Assembly: GCF_000745965.1 (NCBI RefSeq)
Contig: NZ_JQKI01000042.1
Location: 1 to 59,053, forward strand
DNA length: 59,053 nucleotides
Source of the DNA: Edaphobacter aggregans DSM 19364
Lineage (GTDB): Bacteria; Acidobacteriota; Terriglobia; Terriglobales; Acidobacteriaceae
Reading direction: 5' to 3'
Numbering within the stretch: the stretch's first letter is position 1; each line of letters begins with the position of its first letter. The notes under the pieces are model-generated. The model searched no databases. It was not told the DNA's origin and was given only the letters and a program-made list of their open reading frames with translations. This document shows, piece by piece, positions 7,774 through 17,063 of this stretch. The translations under genes were made by a program, and so were the position numbers.

Positions 7774-9363
7774 GTGCGACCCTCAGCCCTCCGCAACCGC
7801 CGCGCCCCCGCCGACATCCCGCTCGGGATGCTCTATCCGCTGTTCTTCGCGGCCGTCTATCTCTCCCACATCACCCTCCTCCGCTTGCCCTACTTCTGGG
7901 ACGAGGCCGGCTACTACATCCCCGCCGCCTGGGACTTCCTCCGCACCGGCTCGCTCATCCCCCAGACCACACTCACCAACGCCCATCCGCCGCTGCCCTC
8001 AATCCTGCTCGCCTCCTGGTGGCAACTCTCCGGCTACGTCATCAGCGGAACCCGCACCCTCATCGTCATGGTCACTGCAGCTGCGCTCCTCGCCGTCTTC
8101 CGCATGACGCGTTCGCTGCTCGACACGCCCGCCGCCATCGCCACCGTCGTGCTCACCGCTACCTACCCCATCTGGTTCGCGCAAAGCACGCTTGCCCACG
8201 CCGACATCTTCGCTGCTGCATTCACACTCTGGGGCCTCGCCCTCTACTTCGACCCCCAAGGCGAAAACCAGATCCTCGCCTCCGGCCTCTTCTCCTTCGC
8301 CGCCCTCTCCAAAGAGACGGCCATCGTCACCCCGCTTGCGCTCGCCTGCTTCGAAGCGTTCCTCCTCTTCCGCACGCGCACCAACTCCACCCAGCGCCGC
8401 GCGCACGCTCTCTGGGTCGTCTCGCTTCTCTCGCCCCTCATTCCGCTCGTTGCCTGGTACGCCTACCACCGCCACATGACCGGCTTCATCTTCGGCAACC
8501 CGGAGTACCTCCGCTACAACGCCACCGCCAACCTCGACCCCCACCGCATCGCGCTCTCGCTCTGGCACCGCATCCTGCACCTGTTCACCCACATGAACAT
8601 GTACGTCCCGGTCGCCTGCGCCGTCTCCGCGCTCTTCATCCCCGTCCTCAGCGAACCCACGCCACGCCTGCTTCGGCGCACCCTCGCGGCCATCGCCGTC
8701 GTTCTCACTGCCAACTGGATCGCCTTCTCTGTCCTCGGCGGAGCACTCCTCACCCGTTACCTATTGCCCATGTACCCCCTCGTCCTTCTGCTCTGCGTCG
8801 CCGCATGGCAGAGGCATCTCAGGCGATGGTGGCTTCTCGCCGCGCTCAGCACCGCGGCGTTCCTCGCCGGCATCTGGATCAACCCACCCTACGCCTTCGC
8901 TCCAGAAGACAACCTCACCTATCGCGACATGGTCGTCCTCCACCAACAGGCCATCTCCGTCATCGAGCATCGCTTCCCCCACGCCACCGTCCTCACCGCG
9001 TGGCCCGCCTCAGCCGAGCTCACTCGCCCGGAACTCGGCTACACCCGTCATCCCGTCAAGGTCGCCCCCATCCAGAACTTCTCCCTCGACCAAATCCAGC
9101 AGGCCGCCCAGGACCCCGGAGCCTACGACGCCGCGCTCCTCTTCTCCACCAAGTGGGAGCCCCTCGCCGGCCGGCTCAACTTAGGCCGCGCCAACCAGCA
9201 GTCCGACACAAAGTACTTCGACTTCCACCACGACCTCTCCCCCACCGAGGCCGCCGCGCTCCTCCACGGTGAGATCGTCTGGCAGGCGCGCCGCAAGGGC
9301 GAGTGGGCCGCTGTCCTGCACTTCCCCCGCGCCGTCAGCGCCTCCCTCTCTCGCACTCGTTGA
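7774..9363 (+). CDS. GT39-type (PMT_2) membrane glycosyltransferase
   Basis: A 529-residue polytopic protein of the dolichyl/undecaprenyl-phosphate-mannose transferase superfamily. These enzymes use a polyprenyl-phosphate sugar to glycosylate a lipid or protein on the outer face of the membrane. The acidic pair Asp43-Glu44 sits in YFWDEAGYY in the first periplasmic loop and is followed by NAHPPLPSILLASWW, both hallmarks of the family. About ten to eleven membrane spans follow, then a soluble C-terminal part. The GTG start at 7774 follows the DUF3467 stop by 10 bp. The strong C-ending codon bias matches the downstream genes. The substrate is unknown. Confidence 0.85.
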   Translation: MRPSALRNRRAPADIPLGMLYPLFFAAVYLSHITLLRLPYFWDEAGYYIPAAWDFLRTGSLIPQTTLTNAHPPLPSILLASWWQLSGYVISGTRTLIVMVTAAALLAVFRMTRSLLDTPAAIATVVLTATYPIWFAQSTLAHADIFAAAFTLWGLALYFDPQGENQILASGLFSFAALSKETAIVTPLALACFEAFLLFRTRTNSTQRRAHALWVVSLLSPLIPLVAWYAYHRHMTGFIFGNPEYLRYNATANLDPHRIALSLWHRILHLFTHMNMYVPVACAVSALFIPVLSEPTPRLLRRTLAAIAVVLTANWIAFSVLGGALLTRYLLPMYPLVLLLCVAAWQRHLRRWWLLAALSTAAFLAGIWINPPYAFAPEDNLTYRDMVVLHQQAISVIEHRFPHATVLTAWPASAELTRPELGYTRHPVKVAPIQNFSLDQIQQAAQDPGAYDAALLFSTKWEPLAGRLNLGRANQQSDTKYFDFHHDLSPTEAAALLHGEIVWQARRKGEWAAVLHFPRAVSASLSRTR

Positions 9364-9402
9364 TCGCGGCGGCCCGCCCGGGCCAAGCTCTATACTCAAC
9401 CT

Positions 9403-11067
9403 GTGCAACGGCTCCTTCCACTCCGCTCCATTCTCCTTCGCTGCTCTCTCCTCGCCCTCCTTCTCACTGCCGCGCTCTCCGTCTCTGCCGCTCCATCGCA
9501 AAACCCAGACCCCGCCGCACCCGCCGGCCGAGTCGTTCTCGTCCTCCCCTTCGACAACCGCTCCGGCCAGCCCGACCTAGCCTGGATCGGCGAATCCTTC
9601 CCCGACACCCTCAACCAGCGGCTCACCTCCGCCGGATTCCTCACCATCTCCCGCGACGACCGCCAGTATGCGCTCGACCATCTCGGCTTCCCCACCGACT
9701 TCCGCCCCACCCGCGCCACCACCATCCGCATCGCCCAGACCCTCGACGCCAACTACGTCGTCATCGGCAGCTACAACATCGCCAATGGACGCATCTCCGT
9801 CCAGGCGCAGGTCCTCGAGATCAACAACCTCCGCAAGTCCTCACCCATCGAGGACTCCACCGAGCTCGCCCGCCTCTTCGACGTTCAGAACTCCCTCGCC
9901 TGGATGATCGCCCGTCACATCGACCCCCACTTCAACGTCGCCCAGCAGACCTTCCTCGCCGCCCCCGGACAGGTCAAGCTCAGCGCCTTTGAAAACTACA
10001 TCCGCGGCATCTCGTCTACCACTCCGCAGGAGCGCCTCAAGCGCCTCCAGCTCGCCGTCCAGGAGGCCCCCACCTACACCGCCGCTCTGCTCGCGCTCGG
10101 AAAGACCCAGTATGCCCAGCGCGACTACGACCACGCCGCCAACACACTCTCCCGAATTCCCCCAAGCGACCGCCGCGCCCTCGAGGCCAGCTTCTACACC
10201 GGGCTCGCGCACTTCAACTCCGGCCACTACGCCGAAGCCGAAAAAGCCTTCGCCTTCGTCGCCACCCGGCTTCCCCTTCCCGAGGTCGTCAACAACCAGG
10301 CCGTCGCCTCCAGCCGCCAGGGCCACAACGCCACCGCTCTCTTCCAGCGCGCCGTCGCCGCCGACCCCAACGACCCCGACTATCACTACAACCTCGCCGT
10401 CTCCCTCTTCCGTCACGGTGACTTTGCCGGAGCCCAGCGCGAGGTCGACCAAACCCTCGAGCTCCGTCCCAAGGACACTGAAGCCCCTGAGCTCAAGGCG
10501 CTCATCGCCTACGGCCGTCCCGCCCCCATCGCGCCCACCGCTACCTCGACAACCACCCAGCCCACCGCAAAGCCTACTTCCACATCCTCCTTCGAGCCGC
10601 TTGAGCGCATCCGCCGCACCTACTCCGAGGCCACCTTCCGTCAGGCCGCCTTCCAGCTCGACCAGATGCGCGCCGCCCGTATGGCCACGCTTCCGCCCGC
10701 CGAGCAGTCCACCCAGTACGTCCAGCTTGGCCGCGACTACCTCGCCCAGGGCCTCATCCCCGAGGCCGAGCAGGAGTTCCAGTCCGCGCTCACCGTCAAC
10801 CCCGACTCCGCCGAGGCCCGCGCCGGACTCGCCCAGGTCCGCGAGCAGAGTGGTGACCACGCCGCCGCCCGCACCGAAGCCCAAGCCTCCATCAAAATCA
10901 GCCCCAACGCACAGGCCTACCTCGTCCTCGCCCGCCTCGAGCTCAACGAGAACGAGACCAGCGCCTCCGCCGCCGACGTCGGCCGAGCCCTCAAGCTCGA
11001 GCCCACCAACACCGCCGCCCTCGGCATGAAACAAGCCCTCGCCGCCCGCGGCCAATCGCTCCCATGA
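9403..11067 (+). CDS. Secreted TPR protein with CsgG/FlgO-like N-terminal domain
   Basis: A 554-residue protein starting at GTG 9403. A signal peptide (residues 1-30, LLLTAALSVSAA) is followed by a domain of about 130 residues that reads VVLVLPFDNRSGQPDLAWIG and then IGESFPDTLNQRLTSAGFL. This resembles the CsgG/FlgO-type periplasmic fold. Several tetratricopeptide repeats fill about 200-350 and 430-550, split by a Pro/Thr/Ser-rich linker near 370-395. It is probably a periplasmic or outer-membrane scaffold. Its stop overlaps the start of the NfeD gene (ATGA), so the two are likely translated together. The partner proteins are not known. Confidence 0.75.
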   Translation: MQRLLPLRSILLRCSLLALLLTAALSVSAAPSQNPDPAAPAGRVVLVLPFDNRSGQPDLAWIGESFPDTLNQRLTSAGFLTISRDDRQYALDHLGFPTDFRPTRATTIRIAQTLDANYVVIGSYNIANGRISVQAQVLEINNLRKSSPIEDSTELARLFDVQNSLAWMIARHIDPHFNVAQQTFLAAPGQVKLSAFENYIRGISSTTPQERLKRLQLAVQEAPTYTAALLALGKTQYAQRDYDHAANTLSRIPPSDRRALEASFYTGLAHFNSGHYAEAEKAFAFVATRLPLPEVVNNQAVASSRQGHNATALFQRAVAADPNDPDYHYNLAVSLFRHGDFAGAQREVDQTLELRPKDTEAPELKALIAYGRPAPIAPTATSTTTQPTAKPTSTSSFEPLERIRRTYSEATFRQAAFQLDQMRAARMATLPPAEQSTQYVQLGRDYLAQGLIPEAEQEFQSALTVNPDSAEARAGLAQVREQSGDHAAARTEAQASIKISPNAQAYLVLARLELNENETSASAADVGRALKLEPTNTAALGMKQALAARGQSLP

Positions 11068-12488
11068 TTCGCCCATCACATCTCGGCACGATCACCCCGC
11101 ATATAAAGTTCGCGCGAGGTCAAAAATCAAAACGTCATTCTGAGCGCAGCGAAGAACCCCCGCATTTTTTCCAGCGAGCCGCTGCTCTTTCTGAAAGGCA
11201 ACTCGATAATTTCGCTCTCTTGCTGCTCGTCCTTCTCGCTTGCCTCTCTCCCGCCCTCGCCCAGCCCGCTCCCGTCCTCAAGCTCACCATCCACGACACC
11301 ATCCAGCCCATCTCCGCCGGATACCTCGAACGTGGCCTCGCCGAGGCCTCCCGCCGCGGAGCCTCCGCCGTCCTCGTCTCGCTCGGAACCCCCGGCGGCC
11401 TTCTCGACTCCACACGCTCCATGGTCCAGGCCATCGAGCGCTCCCCCGTCCCAGTCATCGTCTACATCTCTCCCACGGGCAGCCGCGCCGGCTCAGCCGG
11501 CTTCTTTCTCCTCGTAGCCGCCGACGTAGCCGCCATGGCCCCCGGCACCAACACCGGCGCCGCCCACCCCATCGTCCAAGGCCGTCAGCTCGACCCCGTC
11601 CTCAAAGAGAAGATCGAGAACGACGCCACCGCCTTCCTCCGCTCCTACATCGCGCGCCGCGGCCGCAACCTCCAGGCCGCCGAAGACGCCGTCCGCAGCT
11701 CCAAGTCCTACAGCGACGAGGAGGCCCTCAAGCTCAACCTCATCGACCTCACCGCCCCCGACGACGCCGCTCTTCTTCGCGCCCTCGACGGCCGCCAGAT
11801 CCGCCGCTTCGACGGCTCCACCCAGACCCTCCACCTTGCCGGAGCCCCCCTCGTCCTCCTCAAACCATCCGTCCGCGAACGCCTCCTCGGCCGGCTCGCC
11901 AACCCTGATTTCGCCGTCCTTGTCTTCGTCATCGGAGCCCTTCTCATCTACCTAGAGTTCAACGTCCCCGGCACTATCGTCCCCGGCTCCCTTGGCACGC
12001 TGCTCGTTCTCCTCGCCTTCTTCGGCCTCAATCTGCTTCCCATCCATCACACCGCCATCTTCCTGCTCCTCGCGGCCCTGGGCCTCATCGTCCTCGAAGC
12101 CAAGTTCCCCAGCCACGGCGCCCTCGCCCTCGCCGGAACCCTCTCGCTCGTCTTCGGCCTCGCCACCCTCGTTGACGGCCCCATTCCCGAGCAGCGCGTC
12201 CACACCTCCACCGCCATCGCCGCAGGCCTCGGCTTCGGACTCATCTCCTTCGGCCTCGCCTGGATCGCCCTCCGCGCGCGCCGCAACAAGATTCTGACCG
12301 GACCGCAGGCCATGATCGGCGGCATCGCCATCGTCCGCACTCCGCTTGCTCCCACCGGTCAGGTCGAGATTCGCGGGGAGCTGTGGGAGGCTCGTCTCCT
12401 CAATCCCGCCGCCTCATCGCCTCCCGCACCCGGCGCCAGCGTCCACGTCCTCGCCGTCGAAGGCCTCGTCCTGCTCGTCGAACCCTGA
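11064..12488 (+). CDS. NfeD family membrane protease (NfeD1b type)
   Basis: A ClpP-class serine protease fused to membrane and OB-fold parts. Residues about 70-240 hold the protease: SLGTPGGLLDSTRSMVQAIE, the candidate nucleophile Ser144 in GSAGFF, and a Lys181/Lys183 pair as the candidate base. Four or more membrane helices follow (about 278-410), then a C-terminal NfeD OB domain (GQVEIRGELWEARL, HVLAVEGLVLLVEP). Archaeal relatives cut stomatin, so membrane quality control is likely. The ATG overlaps the upstream stop. The first 50 codons are odd: they translate an intergenic repeat (KRHSERSEEP), so the mature protein probably begins at the hydrophobic stretch LLLLVLLACLSPALAQ and the true start may be later. 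Confidence 0.85.
   Translation: MIRPSHLGTITPHIKFARGQKSKRHSERSEEPPHFFQRAAALSERQLDNFALLLLVLLACLSPALAQPAPVLKLTIHDTIQPISAGYLERGLAEASRRGASAVLVSLGTPGGLLDSTRSMVQAIERSPVPVIVYISPTGSRAGSAGFFLLVAADVAAMAPGTNTGAAHPIVQGRQLDPVLKEKIENDATAFLRSYIARRGRNLQAAEDAVRSSKSYSDEEALKLNLIDLTAPDDAALLRALDGRQIRRFDGSTQTLHLAGAPLVLLKPSVRERLLGRLANPDFAVLVFVIGALLIYLEFNVPGTIVPGSLGTLLVLLAFFGLNLLPIHHTAIFLLLAALGLIVLEAKFPSHGALALAGTLSLVFGLATLVDGPIPEQRVHTSTAIAAGLGFGLISFGLAWIALRARRNKILTGPQAMIGGIAIVRTPLAPTGQVEIRGELWEARLLNPAASSPPAPGASVHVLAVEGLVLLVEP
11133..11160 (+). repeat. Acidobacterial-type intergenic repeat inside the nfeD reading frame
   Basis: The stretch begins CGTCATTCTGAGCGCAGCGA and reads on into AGAACCCC. Translated it gives RHSERSEEP, a peptide that turns up as spurious protein in many genomes because this repeat family is spread between genes. 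Here it falls after the overlapping ATG of the NfeD gene and stays in frame. That judgement rests on memory of the motif, not on a search. Confidence 0.55.
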
Positions 12489-12619
12489 GCCTCGTTGCTC
12501 TACGCAGGCCGCAGTCCTTCTTCGTTCAGCGCCCGAAAACACACCCTCGCAAATCCAGAGTAGAAATCCAGAGTAGACTGGAAGCGCACACTTTTTGCCC
12601 TAAAGGGAGTTTTTCGCTG

Positions 12620-13282
12620 ATGTCGATTGTGTCTCGCCCGCTGCGCGCCTGGAGCGTCGTTTTTTGCCTCTTTGCAACCCTGGCCGCTCCGGTTGCCCAT
12701 GCTCAGGCCACCAGTGGAAACCCCGCCCTCGAAAAGCAGCTCTCCCGACTCGACCTCGCCCTCAACGGCATCGGCTCTTTCACCAAGGGCGTCTCCGGTA
12801 CCAACTACCTCGGTGTCCCGCTCTCCCAGGACGGCAGCAATACCTTCGGAGCCCTCCTCAGCATCCGCTACACCAAATCCCCCTACCTCGGCGGCGAGTT
12901 CAACTACACCTACGCCCGCTACACCCAGAACTACTCCCAGTACATCGTCGGCGGAGCCCAGACCAACGCCAGTGAGTACTCCGTCGGCTACGTCGCTCAC
13001 CCGCCGCATCCTCTCTTCGGAGCACAGCCCTTCATCGCTGGCGGGTTCGGCACAACCGCCTTCCGCCCCACCACCGGCGGCGGCCAGGGCCTCAAGAGCC
13101 AGGCCCGCATGACCTACTACTACGCCGTCGGCCTCGACAAGGACATCACGCCGCACTTCGGCGTCCGCGCCCAACTCCGCCAGACCTTCTACAAGGCCCC
13201 GGACTTCGGCCAGAACTATCTCACCATCGAGCAGCACACCTGGACCATCGAGCCCGGCTTCGGCTTCGTCATCCGCTTCTGA
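12620..13282 (+). CDS. Outer-membrane beta-barrel protein
   Basis: A 220-residue protein with a clear signal peptide (WSVVFCLFATLAAPVAHAQA). The rest alternates hydrophobic and polar residues rich in Tyr, Gly and Thr (FGALLSIRYTKSPYLGGEF, NYTYARYTQNYSQYIVGGAQ) and ends in an aromatic FGFVIRF, as expected for OMP barrels recognised by BamA. I use ATG 12620, preceded by AAAGGGAG, not the far upstream frame opening at 12383, which only reads through non-coding sequence. About eight strands would fit. The ligand or role is unknown. It follows NfeD by 131 bp, so it may have its own promoter. Confidence 0.8.
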   Translation: MSIVSRPLRAWSVVFCLFATLAAPVAHAQATSGNPALEKQLSRLDLALNGIGSFTKGVSGTNYLGVPLSQDGSNTFGALLSIRYTKSPYLGGEFNYTYARYTQNYSQYIVGGAQTNASEYSVGYVAHPPHPLFGAQPFIAGGFGTTAFRPTTGGGQGLKSQARMTYYYAVGLDKDITPHFGVRAQLRQTFYKAPDFGQNYLTIEQHTWTIEPGFGFVIRF

Positions 13283-13356
13283 GCCAGTCGCCTTCTGAGC
13301 CAGTCGCCGATCACCGACCCTGCCTCTTCCGTCCCGGCCGCATCACCTGAAAGACC

Positions 13357-13659
13357 GTGCCCATCGCCAGGCTAACCATCGAGATCGAGATCGCTCACGC
13401 GCAGTCGCTCAAGGACCGCCGTCAGGTCGTCCGCTCCCTCAAAGACCGCCTCCGCAACGCCTTCAACCTCGCCATCGCCGAACTTGATTCCGCCGAGGCC
13501 TGGAACCGCGCCACTCTCGGCATCGCCGTCATCTCCGGCTCCACCAGCTACCTCTCCGGCCAGCTTCAGGAGATCGACCGGGCCGCCCATCGCATCGCCA
13601 GCACGTTAGGGGCCGAAATTATTGATTCCTGGGCGGAAATCCTCCCCGAAAATACCTGA
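13357..13659 (+). CDS. ylxP: DUF503 family protein YlxP
   Basis: A 100-residue protein with the DUF503 pattern (IEIEIAHAQSLKDRRQVVRS, LKDRLRNAFNLAIAELDSAE, WNRATLGIAVISGS). The family folds like a ferredoxin and is usually found beside rbfA, as here. The exact role is not settled; a part in ribosome assembly is suspected from context. The start is GTG 13357. rbfA begins 91 bp later. Confidence 0.88.
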   Translation: MPIARLTIEIEIAHAQSLKDRRQVVRSLKDRLRNAFNLAIAELDSAEAWNRATLGIAVISGSTSYLSGQLQEIDRAAHRIASTLGAEIIDSWAEILPENT

Positions 13660-13750
13660 AATCCACCAAATCGCCCCCTTTTCCACGACCCGGATTAGGA
13701 CGTTTCTCCGAGTTTTGATATCCTCAACGGTTTACTGAATAGAAATATTT

Positions 13751-14164
13751 ATGCCTGAACAACGAGCCAGAGCCCACCACCGCAGCCGAGTCGCAAACAC
13801 CTTCTCCGAAGAGATCGGAGCCATGCTCGAAGGCGAGCTGTCGGACCCGCGTATCGCTCCCAGCTACGTCACCGACGTCGTCCTCGCCCCCGGTGGAAAG
13901 TCCGCCCGCATCTACGTCGCTGTCCACGGTAACGAACAGGAGGAAGAGTCCACCCTTGCCGGCCTGATGACCGCTCGCGCCTACATACGTTCCCAGCTCC
14001 GCGAACGTATGGGCGTCCGCCACGTCCCCGATCTCACCTTCGCCATCGATCGCTCCGAAAAGATGACGGGACGCATGGAAGAGCTCCTCGGCCGCATGCG
14101 CAAGCGGGACAAGAAGCGCCCGACGGAAGCACTCCAGCTTTCCGAGGCGACCACCAGATCATGA
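13751..14164 (+). CDS. rbfA: 30S ribosome-binding factor A
   Basis: A 137-residue cold-shock and 16S maturation factor that binds free 30S subunits near helix 1. The KH-type core is clear: RVANTFSEEIGAMLEGELSD, SYVTDVVLAPGGKSARIYVA, RAYIRSQLRERMGVRHVPDL. The C-terminal tail (RKRDKKRPTEALQ) is basic. The start ATG 13751 has little Shine-Dalgarno signal. The stop overlaps the ATG of the next gene by 4 bp (ATGA), so the phosphoesterase is coupled to it. The ylxP-rbfA-nrnA order is common in bacteria. Confidence 0.92.
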   Translation: MPEQRARAHHRSRVANTFSEEIGAMLEGELSDPRIAPSYVTDVVLAPGGKSARIYVAVHGNEQEEESTLAGLMTARAYIRSQLRERMGVRHVPDLTFAIDRSEKMTGRMEELLGRMRKRDKKRPTEALQLSEATTRS

Positions 14165-15126
14165 CCTCAGAACCTATCACCGCGCTGGTCGAGGCCTTCC
14201 GTTCGCACTGCCGCTTTCTCATCACCTCCCACGCACGCCCCGATGGCGATGCCATCGGCTCCGTCCTCGCCCTCGCCGAGGTCCTCGATCAACTCGGCCG
14301 CGAGTCCCAGATCATCCTCGCCGACGAGATCCCGAACATCTACCACACGCTGCCCGGCATCGATCGTATCCGCATCGCCCGCGACGCCCGTGACATCGAC
14401 CCGGATCCCTCCGTCCCCGCCATCCTCCTCGAGTGCGACGGCATCCCACGCACCGGACTCGCCGGCCTCGAAGGCCGCTGCCTCATCAACATCGACCACC
14501 ACGCCAGCGGCCGTGAGTTTGGCAACCTCAACTGGATCGACGAGGACGCCTGCGCCGTCGCCGAGATGGTCTACCGCATCGCCTGCGCCGCCCAGGTTCG
14601 CATCACGTGCTCGATGGCCACCTGCATCTACACCGCTATCCTCTCCGACACCGGCTCCTTCACCTACTCCACCAACGCCGGAACCTTCGCCCTGGCTCAC
14701 GACCTCGCCGCCCACGGAGCCAATCCCAGCCAGATCGCCCGCGACATCTACTTCTCCAACCCCGAGAGCAAGATCCGCCTGCTCGGCGCCGCGCTCTCCA
14801 ATCTCCATACCGAGGGCCCGCTTGCCTGGAGCTGGGTCACCACCAACGACATGGACGCCGCCGGAGCCGGAGCCGAGGACTGCGAAGGCGTCGTCAACTA
14901 CCTCATCAGCATCGCCGGAGTCGAATCCGCGGTCTTCCTTCGCGAGCTTCCTTCCAACGACCAATATCGCCTCAGCATCCGCAGCAAGGGCAAGGTCGAT
15001 GTCGCCCAGATCGCCGAAAACTTCGGCGGCGGCGGCCATCGCAGCGCCAGTGGATGCACCCTCGACGGGCCCCTCACCGAGGCCACCGAGAGAATCCTGA
15101 GCCAACTCAGAACCGGACTCTGTTAG
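14161..15126 (+). CDS. nrnA: DHH/DHHA1 phosphoesterase (NrnA-like oligoribonuclease/pAp phosphatase)
   Basis: A 321-residue enzyme that degrades 2-5 nt nanoRNAs and often 3'-phosphoadenosine phosphate. The DHH domain has HARPDGDAIGS (about 25-35) and the signature Asp112-His113-His114 in INIDHHASG. The DHHA1 domain ends with the GGGGHR nucleotide-binding loop (FGGGGHRSASGC, about 288-299). All metal-ligand motifs are present. It overlaps rbfA by 4 bp. The substrate preference (nanoRNA against cyclic-dinucleotide products) cannot be told from sequence. Confidence 0.9.
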   Translation: MTSEPITALVEAFRSHCRFLITSHARPDGDAIGSVLALAEVLDQLGRESQIILADEIPNIYHTLPGIDRIRIARDARDIDPDPSVPAILLECDGIPRTGLAGLEGRCLINIDHHASGREFGNLNWIDEDACAVAEMVYRIACAAQVRITCSMATCIYTAILSDTGSFTYSTNAGTFALAHDLAAHGANPSQIARDIYFSNPESKIRLLGAALSNLHTEGPLAWSWVTTNDMDAAGAGAEDCEGVVNYLISIAGVESAVFLRELPSNDQYRLSIRSKGKVDVAQIAENFGGGGHRSASGCTLDGPLTEATERILSQLRTGLC

Positions 15127-15149
15127 CCTTGTCTCGCTCCACTTCCGAA

Positions 15150-16964
15150 ATGACCGATCTTCAACAATCCGCCGGACCCGGTGCGAGGGACGAACGCGCA
15201 TCCTCCGGCTGGCTGCGCCGCCTTTGGAACCATCCCGAAGTCGCCGCTCCACGCGAGCTGATTCTGGTCATCCTGGCCTGCGGCTTCCTTCTCTTCTACG
15301 GCCTCATCCCCACCTTCGGTGGCGACCAGCTCGGCCTCGTCGGCGCCGACGAGCCCCGCTACGCCCAGGTCGCCCGCGAGATGCTCAAGGCCCACTCCGA
15401 CGCCTGCCACGCCGTCAACGCCAAGGTCTTCCCCAAGAGCCTTCGCCTCTCCGACCTCCAGGCCTCCTACCACTGCCTGGCCGCAGGAACCGTCACTCCC
15501 ATCCTCTACGGCCAGCCCTGGCTTGAAAAGCCCGCCCTCTACTACTGGCGAGCCATGGGCTTCTTCAAGGAGTTCGGTGTCTCCGACTGGGCCGCCCGCC
15601 TGCCCTCAGCCTCCGCCACCTTCGTCCTTATCGTCCTCATCTTCCTCCACATGCGCCGCTTCCGCCCCGGAGGCCATCTCGACGCCGCGCTCATCACCAC
15701 CTCCTGCGTCGCCATCGTCAGCTTCGCCCGCGGAGCCTCCACCGACATGCAGCTCGCCGCGCCCTTCTGCATCGGCATGCTCGGCTGGTACGCCTGGTAT
15801 GAGACCGGCAAAAAATTCTGGCTCTTCGACCTCTACTTCTTTGGAGCCGCCGCAACCCTCGCCAAAGGCCCCGTCGCTCCCTTCCTCGCCCTCGCCATCA
15901 TCTTTCTCTTCGCGGGCCTCCGCCGCGAGTGGTCCCTGCTCCGCCGTACCATCTGGCTCCCCGGCCTCGCCCTCTACTTCGCGATGGTGCTCCCCTGGTA
16001 CATCGCCGTCCAGAAGCACAACCCCACCTTCTTCCGTGTCTTCTTCAAGGAGCACAACCTCGAGCGCTTCGCCACCAACCGCTACCAGCACCATCAGCCC
16101 GTCTGGTACTACATCGCCGTACTCGTCCTCGGGCTCATGCCCTGGACCGTCATCGCCATCCGCGCCCTCATCGACTCCATCGACGTCTCCATTGCCGAGT
16201 GGAAGGTTCGCCACAAACCCCAGCGCTACCTCGGCCACACCCGCGCCGGCGACGCCTTCCCCGAGTTCCTCGTCCTCTGGGCCCTCTTCCCCATCCTCTT
16301 CTTCTCCTTCTCCGGCTCCAAGCTTCCCGGCTACATCCTTCCCTCCATCCCTCCGCTCACCATCCTCACCGCCGACTACCTCAACCGAATCCGCCGCCGC
16401 GGACTCCCCGGCTGGCTCCTCTGGTCGCACGCCGCCATGTGCGCCATCCTCGTCTTCGTCCTCACGCTCGCTCCCCAGCACATGATGTACGAGACGCTGG
16501 TGCCCTCCGCAAAGTGGCTGCTCTCCGCCGCCGCCGCCGCACTCGGCTTCGCCGCTATCGTCGTCCTCATCGTCCGCCGCTGGGGAGTCAACCAGATCGC
16601 CACGGCCACACTCCTTCCCGTGGTCGCCACACTCGTCTTTCTGCTCGGATTCCACGGACGCGATCTCGACCTCAACTACTCCGCGCGCCCGCTCGCCGAA
16701 GAGATGAAGCGCGAGGCCCCCGATGTGAAGATCGTCGCCGCCGAATCCATCAAGCGCGACATGGACTACGGCCTCGCTTTCTACCGCAATCAGCCCCTCG
16801 TCCACTACGACAAGGACGGCGTCCCCGATCAGGAACATCTGCTCGTCATCCGCGCCAGCGACACCGCCGAGCTCGAGCGCTACCTCACCGGACGCGTCTA
16901 TCGGCCTCTCTTCCTCTATGACTCTCAGGGATTTGCGGTCTATCGCGTCGCCGCGCGGCCCTGA
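15150..16964 (+). CDS. ArnT-like GT39 glycosyltransferase
   Basis: A 604-residue polytopic enzyme similar to the aminoarabinose transferase ArnT and related GT39 proteins, which move a sugar from a polyprenyl phosphate to lipid A or another outer-leaflet acceptor. Asp67-Glu68 lies in GADEPRYAQVAREML, the classic catalytic loop motif. WLEKPALYYW follows, matching the KPP/KPPL block of the family. About twelve helices are expected, with a soluble C-terminal domain (ARPLAEEMKREAPDVKIVAA). I use ATG 15150; the longer upstream frame only reads nrnA out of frame. It begins 23 bp after nrnA. Whether it modifies lipid A or a protein is unknown. Confidence 0.85.
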   Translation: MTDLQQSAGPGARDERASSGWLRRLWNHPEVAAPRELILVILACGFLLFYGLIPTFGGDQLGLVGADEPRYAQVAREMLKAHSDACHAVNAKVFPKSLRLSDLQASYHCLAAGTVTPILYGQPWLEKPALYYWRAMGFFKEFGVSDWAARLPSASATFVLIVLIFLHMRRFRPGGHLDAALITTSCVAIVSFARGASTDMQLAAPFCIGMLGWYAWYETGKKFWLFDLYFFGAAATLAKGPVAPFLALAIIFLFAGLRREWSLLRRTIWLPGLALYFAMVLPWYIAVQKHNPTFFRVFFKEHNLERFATNRYQHHQPVWYYIAVLVLGLMPWTVIAIRALIDSIDVSIAEWKVRHKPQRYLGHTRAGDAFPEFLVLWALFPILFFSFSGSKLPGYILPSIPPLTILTADYLNRIRRRGLPGWLLWSHAAMCAILVFVLTLAPQHMMYETLVPSAKWLLSAAAAALGFAAIVVLIVRRWGVNQIATATLLPVVATLVFLLGFHGRDLDLNYSARPLAEEMKREAPDVKIVAAESIKRDMDYGLAFYRNQPLVHYDKDGVPDQEHLLVIRASDTAELERYLTGRVYRPLFLYDSQGFAVYRVAARP

Positions 16965-17063
16965 CAAAAAAGAGTCCCGCAGCACATTTGCGCCTCACGA
17001 TCTTGAAAATTTCGATACTCTCTACGGAGACTTTCGCCTCCCCTCATCGTGAGTCCTCGTGAG

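Noticed and set aside
12383..12619. Upstream extension of the beta-barrel frame
   Set aside because: It overlaps the end of NfeD and the spacer; a signal peptide and ribosome site mark ATG 12620.
14607..15149. Upstream extension of the ArnT-like frame
   Set aside because: It reads nrnA out of frame (Arg/Pro/His-rich), and ATG 15150 lies just after the nrnA stop.
7999..17000. Long antisense and third-frame ORFs rich in Glu/Gly/Val or Pro/Ser/Arg (for example 9841-11079, 15606-16985)
   Set aside because: They mirror GC-rich coding strands with strong C-ending codon bias and lack family motifs; the sense genes are clear.
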